From: Heliopora coerulea
Taxonomy: Eukaryota; Cnidaria; Anthozoa; Scleralcyonacea; Helioporidae
Reading direction: 5' to 3'
DNA length: 64,000 nt
Assembly (NCBI GenBank): GCA_030142905.1
Contig: JASJOG010000217.1
Coordinates: 402,001-466,000, forward strand
The notes below the pieces were generated by a model that was not told the origin of the DNA, ran no database searches, and saw only the letters and a program-made list of their open reading frames with translations. The translations under genes and the position numbers were made by a program. This document shows positions 45,015-59,092 of this stretch, piece after piece (positions within the stretch are counted from its first letter, which is position 1; the number at the start of each line of letters is the position of its first letter).

Positions 45015-45420
45015 TATGGGAAAACCATAGGGGGAAACCCAGATTGCTTCCCAGTCCTCTAACGTGCTGGGGAAATCCATATCACTAGGGTTTTGTGAAC
45101 ATAGGGTAGTCAGGTAGGGATACTCATAACACGGCAGTCATATTGGCAGGGGTACCCATATCACTAGTGATCTGGGTATAGGGATACTCAAAACTCGGGG
45201 ATACCCAAATCACTGTGACACCGCCGCTAATTACTATCTAATCTGTTTCATGTAAATAACTTAAATTCCTTTATGGGTGATGTCATCCCATTAGAATATC
45301 ATATAAGCTTGCAATCTTCTATAGTCATGTACCTGTTGAAGACCACTGTCTAGTGGCCGAAAGCTCGTCGAAATAAATTATAATTTTGGTCAGAGAACAT
45401 CTCCAATCATTACAATGCTG

Positions 45421-47689
45421 CGATCTCTAAAAAGGATCAAAGCTGTGTGGATACAACACCAACAGCATTTTTATATCAAATCCCAAAGTAAATTTTCAGG
45501 AACAAAAAAGATGTCACATTCAAAACAAGTGGAATTGGCAAGGCCTTTATTTTGAAAAACATCTCAGGGATAATATTGACTTGGACGACTACAAGATGGA
45601 GAAAGGTGAAGGATACTTGATGTGTATTTAATGGCCAAGCAGTTATGCAGGGGCATAACTTCAAACTATGCAAAATGGTAGAAAATGCAAAGAATCCACT
45701 CATTTTGGTTATTACAAATAAAGCCATTGAAAATGTGAAACAAAAGCTTGGACACCTCAGGATAAACAAAAAGGAAGGCAATGAAATTTGTTTGCTAATA
45801 GAAAGCCTGAAAAGAAAAACCGTTTGTGGAACAATTCACAACAATCCCAAACAAATGGATAACCAATGTTTATAGAGTGTTTGGAGATCTCAGCCAATGT
45901 AGCTCTGTTGAAAGAAACAGTCAAATTGGCTATGGTTACATTGAAAGCTCTTTAGTCTTTGAGATGTGCCAAAATCGAGCAGACATGACAAGGAAACCTG
46001 CAAAATGTTAAAGAAGTTCCTTAAAAACAGTACCTTTGAAATCACTTCAAAAATATCTGTTATTTAAATTTGTGCAGAATACAGTTCATGAGGCTTTTAA
46101 CCCATGCAAAGGCAAACAAAGGACAGAAAGATTTTCTACACCATGGAACTTATAATCGAGAAAATTAATTACAATTATACAACAGTTGACAGTGAAAACT
46201 TCGACTTAAACAAGTTTTCCATGAATTCTATCTTGTTCTGTGTAACTGTATATAAGTACCAAGAGGCAGAACTTAACAAACATCACTTTGAACAACGACA
46301 AAAATGGAATTTATTCACCTAGATTTATCAACATTGCTAAAAAAATTCAATAGACCTTCACCAAATTTGGAACTCTGTAATGCTAACATCAATGGCATGT
46401 ACTTGAGTGGAAAATTTTACAAAGCAGTGTTCAATATGCAATGGTGTAGGATTGTGTGTTATAGCATGTTATTGATCTGACTTTATCTGTCAATTTTTAA
46501 CTTTATAGAGATTAAGTGCTATTGTTTTCTAATAGACCCAAAGGCGGGAATTTTAAAATAGAATGTAATGCGAATTTGCACTTTAATTACTGGCCTCTTA
46601 AATAGTGTGCTAAATAGTATTTACATGTTTCCAGTTGAGTTATGTTAACAGGTTCTTGAAATATCAAGGACCAAATTTTAAAAACTTCAGAAACATAGTC
46701 AGGTCAGTAACATCCATAAGATCAAGAATTGAAGTTTTATAAAGGGCAAAATTAGAATTTGACTGACATTTTGGCCAAGCCTTTGATTATAATATTATTT
46801 TGTTTTAATAATTGTTCCTCAAAATCTCAAGGACCAAACTTTTGATCTTCTGATCATCTACCTAGTATTAAATGCTGTTTTTAGTATTGGCATCGACAGT
46901 TCAGAGACCAAGAATTTGACTGTTTTAGCAGCCTGCTTCTTATGTGTTGAATAAGTGGTCCTTGAAATCTGAAGGGCAAAATCTCGGAAAGATGTAAAAT
47001 TTAAATATTTCATGTTTGATTTAACCTGTTGAGGACATATGGCATTAGAACATTTTCACTTGCAAAATATTTAGTTCTGATATGAACTTGTTCAAAATTT
47101 GACATGTTAAATAGCATATGGAATACAAAGTATTCAGGTGTGAAATATTTTTGTATGGGAATGAGAAAACTTCTGGATCGATTTTCCATAATGGATTTTC
47201 AATTATTTTAAACTGCCTGAAATGCAAGAGGATTTTTCTGGAAACAGGCAGAGGTGGAGCAATTGTTTTTTTGCTGGCTTGTGAATTGAGAATTAACAGT
47301 GGCTACGTTTAGGTAATTATACTGGTCAAGAGCAGAACAATGCCATTGAAGGAAATAGTTTGCAAAAAATCAAAGTTAGATGGCTGTTGTTATGCAAAAA
47401 TGTGCAAAAGTGTAATTAGCCACTTTAATGGGTTAGTACTGACTTAGAGGTGAAGACAGCTTATTGAAGGGTAGATATTTGATAGTATGAAGATTTTAAA
47501 ATCTTGCTATAGTGTTCTGTTTCCTAGGAAGCAAAAGAGGGAAAATTGGAAAGAAATAATTCAAGTGTTATCTGCATTCTTTAATGTTTAGTATTAGTGG
47601 AAGCATGTAATGCCTTGTCAAGTTTGTATTAACCGAATTTCACCTGCAAAAAAAGGTGTTTAATTCCTGGGTCATCACCCTCGATGTGT
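45421..47689. other. Unassigned sequence with scattered short ORFs
   Basis: Between 45480 and 46330 a + strand stretch looks weakly coding (NAKNPLILVITNKAIENVKQ at 45645-45875), but stops are frequent and no family is recognised. 46340-47689 has no feature I can name. Confidence 0.4.
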
Positions 47690-49790
47690 GTGAAGTCCTG
47701 ATACACATGTGGTGACTAGGGAGAAAAATTTTTGCTTTGTGTACATCTGTTTCTGTATATACATATATAAATATATCCATGGATTCTGGCCACTCAAAAA
47801 TGCCGTATGCAAGCTCGGGAACTGGTATGTTGTTGACCAAACCATACTTAGGTACCGTATTGCAGCAAATAGATTTCTGCTTGTTCTTTTTTCGCTTGTA
47901 TGGATTTCTCACATCATTTGAACACTGAAGCCAGTAAATGATTTAAGACTGCCAAATGAAATGGTTTTCTCGGTGACTGGATAACTTATGACTTGAATGA
48001 GCAGTTCTTAAAGTTAGCTCCTTGGAATATGCATTTGTCAACTGTTCATTTTTCGAAACAACACATTGTCTTGGTTCTTTCTGATTTATATGAACAAAAG
48101 ACGTAAGGGAACTTGCTTGCTGTCAGGACATTTGCTAAGCGATGAAGTGCATTAAGTCGAATAGATGCCAATTTGTATAAATCTTGGTACTTTTCATGTC
48201 CTGGTAACCACTTACCTGAGCTACACAATCACAGGTATGTCTGAATTGAATAGCTTTGAAATAGTAGGTATGCAAACGGAAGTGTTTTGAGCAGCTTTCA
48301 AAAGTAGCTTCCCAACTACATCCAATAAGGGAGACTACTTGTGCCAAATATAATCGCCTGGATTTTCCTTGTGTTTATTGGTAAAGTGGGATGAAGATTC
48401 TGGTTTATTCATCTCTGTAGGACGATTACTTTTTAACATTTTGCAGTATTTAATCAGACAGTGTTCATGGTCGATTGTTTGAGAAGTGGGATAGCACACT
48501 CATCATCCAGAAGAGTTCTCCAGCCAGTCCAGGCCATGACTGTTTAGATGCTTTCTCTGCTTTCCACACAAAGATTTGATCACCTCAATCAGGATTTTTT
48601 TCCCATGAAATGTAGCCCCAAAACAAAAATGCAACGTAAACAGCCACCAGGTAACTTTTTGCAAAACTACTTGTTTTTGGTCACCAAATTATGCTTCAGT
48701 CTTTCTCACTTTGAGTGATTTGTGCACGATGACCTTTACTGTATTCAACCAGTAATGCTTTGATCAGGATTTTAAAAATTCTCATAGAAGTTTTAAAGTC
48801 TTCCTTGAGTAAATTTACCATTGAACCATTTGTATCGAGGTGCCACTAAATGCGTAGTTGAAAATACACAAGAGTTGCAAGTTTGTACACCATTTCTTTT
48901 TTATCGATGTTTTACTGTGGAAAAAGTACACCTTTTACTTCCATTTTCTCGTTCTTCTTTCAACAAAATTTGCTTGTCGTATTTCATTTTATGTTTTGTA
49001 TTTGCCGATTTTTGGTCAGTGATAAAAATGCAGAAGTCATTCATGTTTTCTTTGTTTATTTCGTCCATTTTGTAAGTTGTTTCATGTAAGTCAAAGTCTT
49101 GTACCTCTGAATGAATAATGAGCATAAATCTTCTAACAGACATTTTTAACCAACTTTGAGATAATATATAATTTCAATTTTTGAAGATAAAAAAATACGA
49201 AAAAAAAAATTTTCACTCATGAGCTGTCCATGATGCTGATATCCGACTGGTAACCTTTGAGAATGATCCAATTTTAAGATGGGAAGCCTGGCTATCTAAT
49301 AAAAAAATCTTTCTTTAAAGCAAAATGAGTGAAAAGTTTAATTGGAAAATGACCTGAAATATCTTAAGATCGCAACTAATGCAGGGCCTTGCTATGAACA
49401 TCCATTGATAAGCAGTAGAATTGTCAGAATGGATATCTTACCATTTATTAAACTGTTAAAGGTTGTTCTTGCCAAACGTTTTGTTTTAATAAAACAGAAT
49501 AGAAATTTTAAATGTAAATATGACAAGGAGTTTAAATGTAAAATAGTTTCCCGTTTGGGTTAATATTTGTGGCCAAATATTGTGTTGCATTAGCTCTTCC
49601 AGTTATAGTAAGGACGATTTGTCTTTCTGACAATTTTGAAAAATTATCAATGTTACTTGGATTCTCTAGAGATGTATTTCTAGTTAATCAAGATTGTAAA
49701 GCAATTCATTTCACATGTTAATCATGTAATGTAAATGTTGCAAAGCTTCAACTCGTATGTATTAATAAAGGTACATATATATAAAAGACT
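47690..49790 (-). repeat. Unknown interspersed repeat, copy R1
   Basis: It matches R2 (54401-56124) over most of its length in the same order: GGTGACTAGGGAGAAAAATT at 47710 and 54412, GCACCATTTATC-type blocks, GTGGAAAAAGTACA (48910 and 55610) and AACTAATGCAGGG (49374 and 56012). A minus-strand ORF (49143-48901, starting MSVRRFMLIIHSEVQDFDLH and containing FCIFITDQKSAN) corresponds to an ORF in R2. No terminal repeat, RT or transposase motif is visible, so it may be a processed copy or exon of an unknown gene or element. Confidence 0.6.
48901..49143 (-). pseudogene. Unknown ORF within R1, shared with R2
   Basis: 80 residues; FITDQKSANTKHKMKYDKQI and SKRCTFSTVKHR align with ADQKSYIKIRQANL and SKRCTFSTVKLL in R2. 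An open frame in both diverged copies suggests that the ancestor coded here. Function unknown. Confidence 0.4.
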
Positions 49791-50210
49791 TGGAAGAGTA
49801 TGGTAGTTTTGTTTAATTCAAGTGTATGATAATTTAAGTCTGGGTAACTCTGAATATGTGCAGTGTGTTGGCTCTGTTTGGCAGTAATCCCCATAGTAAC
49901 ATGAAGACAATATTTTGGTGGTTGACTAGACCATGATTTGAACTCACATCTTTGGGTTAGTGAACAAGTGTTCTATTTATTGAGCTATGGAGTAAATTAG
50001 GAACAGTGTCTTGATTTTATCCAATTAAAGTGAACAAGAGATTTCCTGAAGAACTTAACATTTGACATGCGTAAGCATGTGTTGGGTTTCGTAGTATTTC
50101 ATTAATACATCTACAATGCTGAAGTCAACTAAAAGAGTTGACTAGAGCAGGATTTGAACTCACATCTCCTGGTTACAGGTCAACTGATGAAATATTCGGT
50201 TCATGCTACG
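49791..50210 (-). repeat. Two tRNA-derived SINE-like remnants
   Basis: Minus strand, 49992-49918: a TAGCTCAATAAATAGAACA block (A-box-like) followed by GATGTGAGTTCAAATCATGG (B-box-like, GTTCAAATC). A second GATGTGAGTTCAAATCCTGC occurs at about 50190-50150. Both are followed by the same CTCTAGTCAAC or GTCTAGTCAACC. This is the layout of internal RNA polymerase III promoters. No clear tRNA fold can be made for either, so they are not functional tRNAs. Confidence 0.5.
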
Positions 50211-52009
50211 ATGAGGATGATTCTGAAATACAGTTGAAACACTGCACATCCTGATGCATATCCAGCATTTAGTTGTGGCAAGAATATGTTGTGAGTAGTT
50301 ATGGTCCAGGTATAACCCACTTATGTCAGAATTTTTTCAGGAACTTTGGCTCCTTTAATTTAGTTATCAGGGACCTTGCGTAAGTTTGGTGTGCATGCAG
50401 GTTGACCGGAAAAGGATCTTGTCGAGTGAAAGTTTATGTTAATTGGAACCAAGGACTTGGTTAAAAGTGATATTGCAAAACCTGAAGTATATGAGGACTT
50501 TATTTATTTGTTGAATGGTCATTGTACTAGATAGTTTACCACTGTATACATGGATCATGGAGATCAAACGTAAAGAGCTGGTTTTAAATGCAGTGGAGAT
50601 GGAAGTGGACTGGATAGAGTACTTTAAGTATTTTGGTTTCCATGGATTGCCTTAGAGCTGTACAATGACTGAATGAAGTTTTGACTTAGTTCACTTACCT
50701 TGGTATTGATGAGTGGTTGTTTCATGGTGACATTGTTATTGAACCTGGATTGTAAATATAACAAAATTAAGAAGAAAAGGTTTTTGTACCAGGAGGAGAG
50801 ATGAGAAGACTTATTCGACAATCAGACTTTCAAACTATGTTTTTGTGTATAAAAACAAATTTAGATGCATGTTGAGCACTGATTATATTTGAGTTAAAAG
50901 TAGTTGACACATTAGAATGTTAACTGCAGTTTAAGGAGTGCCACACCTGTTTGAACAGATTAATGTTGACAAAAACACTAACACCTGATCAACCTTGTCT
51001 TTATAGACTTTGTCTATTGAAAAATTCAACTGTTGAACAGATGAACTAAGTTTAGAGAACATTGTGAGATCTCGGATGAACGCTGGTTGACTTACACAGA
51101 CTGGGCTATTTCAGTGATTGATCATGATAATGTATGGCATGGGATTGTTGAAGCTTATAAGATTTTGAAGTACACAGAACCTTCTGCATACACACATTTT
51201 GAAACGGCTTTTTAATCTGTCTTGGGTTGTATGTTGAAATGGAAAGGACATTTAGTGCTAGTAAACTGAAGAACCAACTAATTGCATCAGAAGGGTCAGA
51301 TCAATAAAACTTTTTGAAAAACCTTGACCATTCAGTTGTCTACTTCGTTTTAGCTTGACAGGCAGAGAAGACCTTTGCCTGTACATGATTGATATCTGAA
51401 AATAGATGAAATGGGATCTTGCTAGAGTTTAAAGAAATAAGAATTACAGTTGGCAAAAAATGTTTAGATTGAGTAAACCCTGGCAACACTTATCGATATG
51501 GAAGCACACTTAGATGTGAAGTATAACAGTAAAACTATTAAGAACTATGGAATTGTTGAAAATGTGAATCTAAAACTGTCTGAGATTGTTTCTTCTGAAG
51601 CTATGGAGCAGATTGTCTAATAAGTGCTCAAAAAGGACAAGGGTTGACTCAATTTGTTCATTATGATATATGGTGTGATCAAAATAACAGGATTCACGAA
51701 CAATATTGGCAATTACCTGTCCAGTGTTTATTTTGACCCAAAGTAACCTTGTAGTTTTGATAGTGTTCAACCTTTGTACTGACATGTAAATAAGACAGGA
51801 TCCATACACTTTACACAAACCCTAGCAAAGGGATTTTAAGAGAAACTGCATTTTCATGCAAGATACGAATCAATGACCATTGGATTTAGCTGACATGCAA
51901 TATATGTAGAAATTTAATGATGGATACTGTTATCTCCTTGTATGTATCGACATCTTTTCCAGATTTTAGTGGATAGTTCCTCTCAAGTCAAAAAAATTGG
52001 TCTTGCACT
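50211..52009. other. Unannotated AT-rich sequence
   Basis: Short scattered ORFs only, no similarity recognised on either strand. Confidence 0.5.
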
Positions 52010-53123
52010 TGTCACATGGGGGGGGGGGGGCTTTTTTGGCCTCCCCACCTATACTTTGTTTCATAAAATTTGAACCGCTTGTCCAATTTGGCTGAAATTT
52101 TGTGACTTTTAATCTTTTTTTTTATTGCAGTTATTTTGCAATAAAGAAGTTTTAAAAATTTTTGTGTTTTTCGGGGGTAATTCCACTTTTGTCGCCAGGG
52201 GGTGAAAAATCACTTTTTTGCGGTTTTACAGTCTTTGGTTTTATTTTTGTCTGATTAGATTTTTTGGACAATAATGTTGAACTTTTTTTTGCCTGCCAAT
52301 TACATCTTAGGTCTAAAACAAATTTGAATGCGCAATCATTTTTAATTTTTTTCAGGAGGTAAGATTCAATTCCAGCTGTTATTTTTTTAACTCAAACATT
52401 CTAATGTTTTTCTCAAACTTTGATGTCTTTTTTGATTTTTTATCACACTGATTTATTACTACATCTTGAATTTAGTTCTATGTGTACCTTTTTCAACTGG
52501 AAAATGCAGTCTCGGGGGTAAACACAATAAGTTACTTTCAAGTATTCTGTAATTAGTAATTAGTGGAATACAAATCACAGGCAAAACGTTTCTTTTATAC
52601 AAATCTTCAAAGGTTCCCTTTTCTATGAGAGTGTTAGTTGAATCCATTATTGATATTTTGATGTATAGAAAGAAGTGTAAAACAGATTAGAAACCCTACT
52701 TATCTGAGGAATTGAAAAAGGTGTGAAAAGTTACAAGTGACAGGATGTCAAACAACCAGCAGCACTTGAAGCTCCAAGTGATTGAAAAAGATGCTTTTAC
52801 TGCATCGAACAGTTGAAGGTAAAGCCTCGTTACAAGGAACAAAAGAACAAACCTGGCAAATCTAAGCATTGTTGTCCATCCTGTCAAAGAACAGTATGCA
52901 CAAAGCACGCAAGCTACGTATGTAATGAATGCATTGAAAAATTCCACATAGACTTGAACGGACCCCCAGCAAAGACACTTGAAAACATTTTTTGTAGATA
53001 TTTTTATAGCATATCCCAAAGTTTTGTGCATTTCCCATTTCCCGTTCACGAAATAATTAGGGGGGGCCAAAAAAGCCCCCCCATGTGAAATAAGGGCATA
53101 CCGATATGCCATGTTAAATAGGG
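52010..53123. mobile_element. piggyBac-like transposon remnant
   Basis: The right end reads, inverted, CCCTATTTAACATGGCATAT next to TTAA (53124-53127), a piggyBac-type end and target. A subterminal CACATGGGGGGG with CTTTTTTGGCC (52013-52040) is repeated in inverse near 53060-53090. The corresponding left terminal sequence is missing, so the copy is truncated or rearranged. The only coding remnant is a cysteine-rich C-terminal finger. Confidence 0.6.
52790..53088 (+). pseudogene. piggyBac-type C-terminal cysteine-rich finger
   Basis: The plus frame reads KRCFYCIEQLKVKPRYKEQ, then CCPSCQRTVCTKHASYVCNECIEKF: CxxC, CxxC, C, H, CxxC. This is the zinc-binding tail found at the end of many piggyBac transposases, which helps bind the transposon ends. 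The main catalytic part is absent upstream (the preceding 700 bases show no transposase motifs), so the element suffered an internal deletion. Confidence 0.6.
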
Positions 53124-53137
53124 TTAAACTGATATTA

Positions 53138-53480
53138 TCACCAGGTAATGGAATTTTTCATCAAACATTTTCAAAAGCTGATGAACAGCAAGAACGTGTT
53201 TAACTGTTTAACACCTTTAACGAGACCAAAACATCAACTATTGAAGACCAAGATGTGGGCTTATTTTACAGCAAATAAAACGACAAGATATATTGTGTTG
53301 CAAGATTTGCTTTATACTTATAATCATAGTGTACATCACGGTGAGAATGAAAACAGAGCATGGCGATGTACATCCTGTTAAATATAAGTTTAACTTAGGC
53401 AATCAAGTAAGAATTAGCAAGATCAAACGGAAATATTTACTGTTAAAGGATTATAATGGAGGTGAACACATGCACCGATC
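53138..53480 (+). pseudogene. Retroviral-type integrase fragment (Polinton/Ginger type)
   Basis: Pieces in changing frames read NETKTSTIE (region of the catalytic Glu), then KTKMWAYFTANKTTRYI, LLYTYNHSVHH and HPVKYKFNLGNQVRISKIKR. The FNRTLKxKMWxYFT...YN.S.H...GD.VR-like pattern belongs to integrases of Polinton-like elements. It starts right at the TTAA of the piggyBac remnant, so that element probably landed in it. The first Asp of the catalytic triad is not visible. Confidence 0.6.
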
Positions 53481-54400
53481 TGCATGTGCATTGGACATAT
53501 TTTTCTTTTCTTTATGTAAAGTGAACTTTGAAGTGTGTTCTTAAGGTAGCATACTAGGAACTTCTTACATGTTGTGTGATATTAAATGTAAACATCTCAC
53601 AGCATGAGATAGCATGATGTGGTGTGCAACAATGTTTTACCTCAGATCCACTGCAGAGCCTTACAGTACCACAACATGCTGAAATGCCTAAACTGACTTT
53701 ATTTCGTAGTACTGACATGACATAGCATATTGATATCTTATGTCATTGTGGTTAGTGCTACAGTATATAAACTGCAGTCAGTTAAGCTGACTCATCAGAG
53801 TATCTCTTGGTCTTGTTAATCAAGAAGTCTTTGTGGAGTTCCTAGTTGCCAACTCTAAAATCCATAGACAGAGTTACTCAGATTTCTAGAATTCCTTTGA
53901 GTGTCAAGTGGACTATTGTACTCAGACAGATAGGTTCTGGTCTTATAAAGTAGACCACTGGAAAATATAAGAGTTTGTTTGTAATATCTTCTGCAGTCTT
54001 TCAAAACTAAATAACTGAATTCATGTCTTCTTGTTATGCAGTCATTAACAGTCGTTATTACCTTTCCACATTCGAATGGCATTGGTTTTCCTGTTTCAAC
54101 TCTTAAAACAATCTCTGTCTTCAAACGCCTTTGTTTGGACCCATACATACTTTATATTGTTGTAGGATTGCCTGCCATAAAAACTAGTAACCATTTTTCA
54201 AGTGAACAGTTCCTTTTTCAGTAAGAACATCAAATGCCTTGAACCCATATTCATGGATTCAAAAAATATAACCATTGTTGCTGTAGTATATACCACAATA
54301 CAAGGATAAGTCATCAAATACAATCCAACCTCCAAATTCCTACTCAGGATTAATCCCCTTGCCCACCAATCCCCACTTGGTACAAGGGTACTAATCTCAA
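53481..54400. other. Unannotated sequence
   Basis: AT-rich, no feature recognised. The minus-strand ORF at 54148-53855 has no known similarity. Confidence 0.45.
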
Positions 54401-56124
54401 TGTGTGTGGAGTGGTGACTAGGGAGAAAAATTCTGTTTGTTTATAGGTATATATTAAAGGATGCTCTGTGCAAGCTCAGGGACTGGTATGTTGTTGACCA
54501 AACCTTACTTAGGCTTGTAGTGAAGCAAATCGATTTGGTCTCATTCTTTTTTCCCTTGTATGGATCTCTCACAAGTTGTTTACATCATTTCAACACTGAA
54601 GCCAGTAAATGATTTAAGACTGACAAATGAAATGGCTTTATTGGTGCTTGTGGCTTGTTTCACTTTCCAGGTAATCTTAGTTACTGGACCATTTATGACT
54701 TGAAAGAAAAGTTCTGAAACTCAGCTCTTTGGAATATGCAGTGGTCAAATATTCACATTGTGTAGCAATGCTTTGACTTGGTTCTTTCTCATGAATATGA
54801 ACAAAAGACGTTACAGGAAGTCACTTGTTGCCCGGGAATTTCCTAAGCAACTGACTATAAAGGACATTCTTTGCTGAAGTTGAATTAACACTTTTCATGT
54901 TCTGGTAAATCACTCTGCTGAGCTACACAATCACAGGTATGTCTGAATTGAGTAGTTTTGCAAATGAAATGGTTTTGAGCAGGTTTCAATAGTGGCTTCT
55001 TGGTTCAAATATCACCTGGATTTTGCTGGTGCATGATGGCAAAGCAAAATGCAGATTCTGGTTCATTCATGTCTGCAGGATGATGCCTTCTGAATATTTT
55101 GTTGTAGTTATCCTGATTGCATTCATGATCGATTCTTTGAGAAGTAGGATAAAATACTCAGCGTCTTGAAGACTTATCCTGGGCTGACAGTCTTTGGATC
55201 CTTTCTCTGCTTTCCACACAAGGATCTCATTGCCCTTTTCCTAATGAAATGTCACCTTGCTGAAGACATCAGAACCTATTTCTGTCCTGTAAATAAGAAT
55301 GCAAGGTAAACTCCCACAGGGAAACACCGAAAATCTACTTATTTTTAAAAGATCATACAATCCTTCAGCAAGAATGTTGTCTGCATCAGTCTTTCTCACT
55401 TCTTGGGTGGCTTGTGGATGGTTACCCATTTACAATGTTCAACCAGTAATGATTTCATCTGGATTTTAAATGTTTAAAGCTGTCTTCTTTTGGTAAATTC
55501 ACGGTGGAACCCTTTGTGTGGAGGTGGCACTGAATGCTTTTTTGAAAATACATAAGAATTGAAGGTTTGTATGATACGCTGTTTTTCTCTTTTACAAAAG
55601 TTTTACAGTGGAAAAAGTACATCTTTTACTTCCTTCTACTAGTCCTTCTTTTCTCAAAACTTGCACAAGGTTTGCTTGTCGTATTTTGATGTACGATTTT
55701 TGGTCAGCAGCAGAAATGTAGAACTCTTTCATGTTTTCTTCATTGCCAAAGTCTTTTACCTCCGGATGAATACTCTGCATAAAACTTCATCATAGCACTT
55801 TTACTAGAAATTTGTAATTAACTTTGATATAATGTAAGATTCATCCGTTTTTTAATGCAAAATGCATCAAAAAAATATTTTTCAATCATAAGCTATCTGT
55901 AATGCCCTGCTTGTAAGATGGAAAGTGTTGCCATCTACTAAAATGTCTTTCTTCAATGTAAAAAAACTTGATAAGTTTCACCCAAAAATGGCACAAAACA
56001 CCTCAAGATCACAACTAATGCAGGGTCTTGATACAAACATACACCGTTTGGCAGTAGAATTGTTAGGATAGATCTCATTATTTGTGAAACTGTTGAAGGT
56101 AATTCTCATCAAATGTTTTGTTTT
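54401..56124 (-). repeat. Unknown interspersed repeat, copy R2 (left part)
   Basis: Matches R1 in order; see 47690-49790. Interrupted at 56111-56124 by the LINE; continues at 60931. Confidence 0.6.
55592..55780 (-). pseudogene. Unknown ORF within R2, shared with R1
   Basis: 62 residues, MQSIHPEVKDFGNEENMKEF, then ADQKSYIKIRQANLVQVLRK. It aligns with the 49143-48901 ORF with deletions. Function unknown. Confidence 0.4.
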
Positions 56125-57491
56125 ATTTGAATTTGAATTTATTAAAATTCGTCACAGATCTAGATTACAAGTGACAGGAGTTAAAACAGGATTGAAATCC
56201 CAACTGATATATACCCCTCATCTATCCTATCAGGTATCTATTAACAATGTCATTAAATGCCAAAATAGAATTGGAGATAAACTTCAATCAAAATTAAAAA
56301 AGAACTCCAATGAACTACAATATACTATGATGGAGAATGTCAAAACTTTCTCTTATAAATACAACAAAGTTGTTTTCTGAAGCAAGTAACACTCCAATTA
56401 GAAGATTTGAGTTCATGTGGGAAGTTATGGAATAATCTAACTGATGTTGGAAAAAAAGAGTTTTGATAATAATTTTGTTTATGATTAGATTTGTTAGATA
56501 AGTTACTGCTATCAGATCGACAAGTGTTATAATGAGAGATGACAGACATAAAAATTACTAAAATCTACACTAAGCGTTCCACACTTACATTTATATAAAA
56601 GAGTGAGGTCAGCAACATCTATCCTTATATGATAGGTCTCGACCATAATAGTTTAAGACAAATTTTGTAGCTCTCCTCTGGACACGTTCTTTTGCTGTAT
56701 ACGGAGACCAGAGATTTGATGTATATTCGAGTTGAGGCCAAACAAGAGTGATATACAATAACTTACATGTCGCTTGATAAGGCCAAGAGTTCTGTTGGCT
56801 TTTGCACACATAACTAATATGAGCAGTCCATGACAAATTGCTAGAGACAGTCACACTGAGGCCTTTAGTAGTGTTTGCCACTTGTAAGCATTGACCTCCT
56901 AGATAATATTCCGTGTTGGTATAAGTTGGGGACCGTTTCTTGGACATATTGAGTACCAAGCATCTTGAGGTGTTAAAAGACATTTTTGAATCAACACTCC
57001 AGCGATACAAACTATTTAGGTCAGGCTGTAAAATGGCAGAAGAATTTCCAGAAGTCATAGGTCCAAAAAGTTTTCAATCATCGGCAAAGAGAGCCAGCTT
57101 AGACTCGCCCGATATACAAACAGGCATATCATTAGCATATACAATAAACAGTAGTGGCCCCAATATAGAACCCTGGGATACTCTGGATGTAACAGGCAAC
57201 CAATCTGAATATTCACCCTGCAACATCACATGTTGGTATCTATTGAACTATTGCAAAAGAGTTCCTCTTATCCCATAGCCACTGAGTTTTTTCAATAGAA
57301 TGTTATGTGACACTTTGTCGAAGGCCTTTGAAAAGTCAAAATGTATAACAACCTCTTCTCCGCTTGCCAAATTATCCAGGATGTTATGATGAACTGTCAA
57401 TAACTGGGTCACAGTTGATCGGCCTTGCATAAACCCATGTTGAGAATTACGCATTTGTGATTTTAGGAATGGAAAACAATGTTTGAATATA

Positions 57492-59092
<1,601 letters not shown>

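Larger units (their letters stand above)
41342..45220 (-). mobile_element. Ginger DNA transposon, 3879 bp
   Basis: Terminal repeats begin TGTCACAGTGATTTGGGTAT on both ends, 25 bp identical, and continue imperfectly with repeated GATATGGGTACC and GAGTATCCC motifs for about 70-120 bp. The 4-bp duplication CCGC lies at 41338-41341 and 45221-45224. TGT-start ends, a 4-bp CG-rich target and a gypsy-type integrase gene with GPY/F domain are the known Ginger features. It sits inside a PLE. Confidence 0.9.
40870..45420 (+). mobile_element. Penelope-like element, 3' part, split by Ginger
   Basis: The + strand frame from 40942 reads PYIKGVTEQLTRTLRQHDIE, KPLQTLQQHF and NVIYKIPCADSTWSYIGQ, the linker and start of the GIY-YIG endonuclease of PLEs. 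The remainder continues with a frameshift to about 41341 and, after Ginger, from 45221 as untranslated 3' sequence with a stem (GACCACTG/CTAGTGGCC near 45342-45360) and GAAAGCTCGTCGAAATAAA, the typical PLE 3' hairpin and AATAAA-like end. The RT domain is missing upstream, so the element is 5'-truncated. Confidence 0.75.

Noticed and set aside
45645..46322. Possible host exon cluster
   Set aside because: Open frames are short, stops are frequent and no splice consensus or family could be recognised.
52018..52031. G-run as a quadruplex or assembly error
   Set aside because: It belongs to a subterminal sequence repeated in inverse at the other side of the piggyBac remnant. The run length may still be unreliable.
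53148..53544. Host gene encoding a Lys-rich protein
   Set aside because: The residues fit a broken integrase read in shifting frames.
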